Made by a program: the position numbers and the translations under genes
In this document: one piece after another, positions 6,070 to 7,140 of the stretch
Position numbering within the stretch: the stretch's first letter is position 1
Layout of the letters: the number at the start of each line of letters is the position of its first letter
Assembly: GCA_027858865.1 (NCBI GenBank)
Contig: JAQIBW010000059.1
Span: 1-7,140, forward strand
Source: Sulfurimonas sp.
Lineage (GTDB): Bacteria > Campylobacterota > Campylobacteria > Campylobacterales > Sulfurimonadaceae
Direction of reading: 5' to 3'
Length of the DNA stretch: 7,140 bases
Notes under the pieces: generated by a model
Databases searched by the model: none
What the model saw: only the letters and a program-made list of their open reading frames with translations
Told to the model about the DNA's origin: nothing

Positions 6070-6363
6070 ATGCAAACAGCAAATATAAACATTAGTTCTT
6101 CTAAAGATTCTCGTTTTGATACTAAAATAAACTCAGGATTGAAAGAGATGCTAAAGGTGGCTTCGATGCTAGAAGGTGTTGACTTATCTGCTTTTATAAT
6201 TTCAGCAGCTACTCAAAAAGCAAGAGAGATTATACAACATTCAGAATCCTTAACATTAAACAGTGATGAATACAAAAAATTTATGAATATCATCGATAAG
6301 CCTCAAAAAGCAACAGATGATTTAAAAAATCTCATGAAGTTAAATGATTTAGATGAACGATAA
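6070..6363 (+). CDS. Ribbon-helix-helix antitoxin, DUF1778 / TacA-like
   Basis: A 97-residue small protein of the DUF1778 type, the antitoxin partner of GNAT toxins. The N-terminal ribbon-helix-helix DNA-binding fold is visible: a strand at about 14-20 (SRFDTKI), helix A 22-34 (SGLKEMLKVASML) and helix B 38-54 with the family-typical DLSAFIISAATQKAREII. The C-terminal part (about 59-97) includes SLTLNSDEYKKFMNIIDKPQKATDDLKNLM, matching the usual segment that wraps the toxin and blocks acetyl-CoA. It should neutralise the next gene's product and repress its own promoter. Ribosome binding site AAAGGGG is six bases before ATG, only 11 bases after cobC, so read-through from the cob genes is likely too. 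Confidence 0.88.
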   Translation: MQTANINISSSKDSRFDTKINSGLKEMLKVASMLEGVDLSAFIISAATQKAREIIQHSESLTLNSDEYKKFMNIIDKPQKATDDLKNLMKLNDLDER

Positions 6364-6877
6364 TGTTGTAATCGAAAGGTTTGATTTTTCTAAAACTTAC
6401 AATGGATTGAGACAATTTGATTGTGACCATGACATCATAAATAGATTTGTAAAAAAATCTATGAAAAAACAAGTTAAAAATAGTTATTCTGCTGCTTATG
6501 TTCTACTTGACTTAAAAAGCCAAGAAAGGTTTATTGGCTTTTACACCATAACAACTTTTAGCATCCAAAAATCCGCTTTTGATACACCTCTAAAATCTTC
6601 GCCAAGTACAGTACCAGTTTTTAGGATGATATTGCTCGGTGTTGATAAAGAGTACACAAACAAAGGTTACGGTTCTAGACTTTTAAAACATTGTTTTAAA
6701 CTTGTTTTACGGGCTTGTGATGAAGTTGGGGCTAAAGGACTCTACTTAGATGCTGAAGATAAAAAACATGAATGGTATAAAAAACTTGGATTTGTAGCAA
6801 TAAGCTCACCCGATAAAGACACAAATATAATGCCTATGTTTATATCTACTGATACCATCAGAGATGCTATACGCTGA
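6353..6877 (+). CDS. GNAT acetyltransferase toxin, TacT-like
   Basis: A 174-residue GCN5-related N-acetyltransferase of the TacT/AtaT/KacT class, whose members acetylate the amino group of aminoacyl-tRNA and stop translation. Family marks: FDCDHDIINRFV (22-33; equivalent of the FxCGxxxLDxFL start), AAYVLLD (47-53), FIGFYTITTFSI (60-71), VPVFRMILLGVDKEY (87-101), the acetyl-CoA loop TNKGYGSRLL (102-111), and HEWYKKLGF (139-147) with the Tyr142 expected at the active site. The first position of the R/Q-x-x-G-x-G/A loop is Thr102 rather than Gln/Arg, a mild deviation. It overlaps the antitoxin by 11 bases, a usual arrangement for coupled translation. Target tRNA cannot be read from the sequence. 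Confidence 0.88.
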   Translation: MNDNVVIERFDFSKTYNGLRQFDCDHDIINRFVKKSMKKQVKNSYSAAYVLLDLKSQERFIGFYTITTFSIQKSAFDTPLKSSPSTVPVFRMILLGVDKEYTNKGYGSRLLKHCFKLVLRACDEVGAKGLYLDAEDKKHEWYKKLGFVAISSPDKDTNIMPMFISTDTIRDAIR

Positions 6878-7140
6878 TGCTTAAAAATGAATTTGATTTT
6901 TTATTAGAAAATGCCAATATTGGAATTTATAATAAATGCGAAGTAATTGAAATACTTGGATTTAATACAAAAGAAAAAGAATTTTTCAATATTTATACAT
7001 TAGTTATATTCGAAGATACTAATCAGATAAATATTGAAGGGTTGATGACTGAAAAATTAGAAAAATTTCAATCTATAAAAAACATTAAATGGGGAATAAA
7101 AAGAAAAATCATAGAGATTGATAATGCTAGGTCTATATAC
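6877..7140 (+). CDS. Unknown protein, 5' part only (third gene after the toxin)
   Basis: An open frame of 88 codons begins with ATG at 6877, the last base of the toxin stop codon (TGATG), and runs off the window without a stop. The visible product starts MLKNEFDFLLENANIGIYNK and continues with alternating hydrophobic and acidic/lysine-rich stretches such as FFNIYTLVIFEDTN and IKWGIKRKIIEIDNA; no signal peptide or membrane segment is seen and I recognise no motif. Hand counting gives 57 G/C of 264 bases (about 22%), clearly lower than sampled stretches of the toxin (about 33%) and cobT (about 38-48%), which suggests a different origin. Translational coupling to the toxin makes it part of the same transcript. 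It could be a third module member or cargo gene. Confidence 0.65.
   Translation, partial: MLKNEFDFLLENANIGIYNKCEVIEILGFNTKEKEFFNIYTLVIFEDTNQINIEGLMTEKLEKFQSIKNIKWGIKRKIIEIDNARSIY

Overview
The window is AT-rich DNA, most likely from a Campylobacterota species in the Sulfurimonas / Sulfuricurvum / Sulfurospirillum range. The basis is codon use, tightly packed same-strand genes, short AAGG-type ribosome binding sites and the protein sequence style. No marker gene here fixes the genus.

Layout. Bases 1-257 precede the first clear gene; they start with a perfect 40-bp palindrome and hold only a doubtful short reading frame. From 258 to 6058 six genes run on the plus strand as one corrinoid (vitamin B12) uptake and nucleotide-loop assembly cassette: a TonB-dependent outer-membrane receptor (btuB-like), a periplasmic corrinoid-binding protein (btuF-like), a CobT-type base phosphoribosyltransferase of the archaeal/cyanobacterial-like subfamily, CobU (CobP), CobS and a CobC-like histidine phosphatase. 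The receptor and binding protein would bring in cobinamide or complete corrinoids. CobU turns adenosylcobinamide into GDP-cobinamide, CobT activates the lower-ligand base, CobS joins the two, and CobC removes the phosphate. The inner-membrane permease and ATPase (BtuC/BtuD) and corrin-ring genes are not in the window. From cobU to cobC the genes overlap by 4 bases (ATGA).

Eleven bases after cobC begins a type II toxin-antitoxin pair, a ribbon-helix-helix DUF1778 (TacA-like) antitoxin and a GNAT (TacT-like) toxin. Its candidate promoter and operator lie inside the 3' end of cobC. A third reading frame, much richer in AT, starts on the last base of the toxin stop codon and runs off the window; I do not recognise its product.

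The most unusual feature is a palindromic repeat family with two full copies of exactly 72 bp each. One lies between btuB and the btuF-like gene. The other lies inside cobU, where together with an additional decayed arm it adds about 34 in-frame residues between the P-loop helix and the next strand. This resembles in principle the protein-coding palindromic elements known from Rickettsia.
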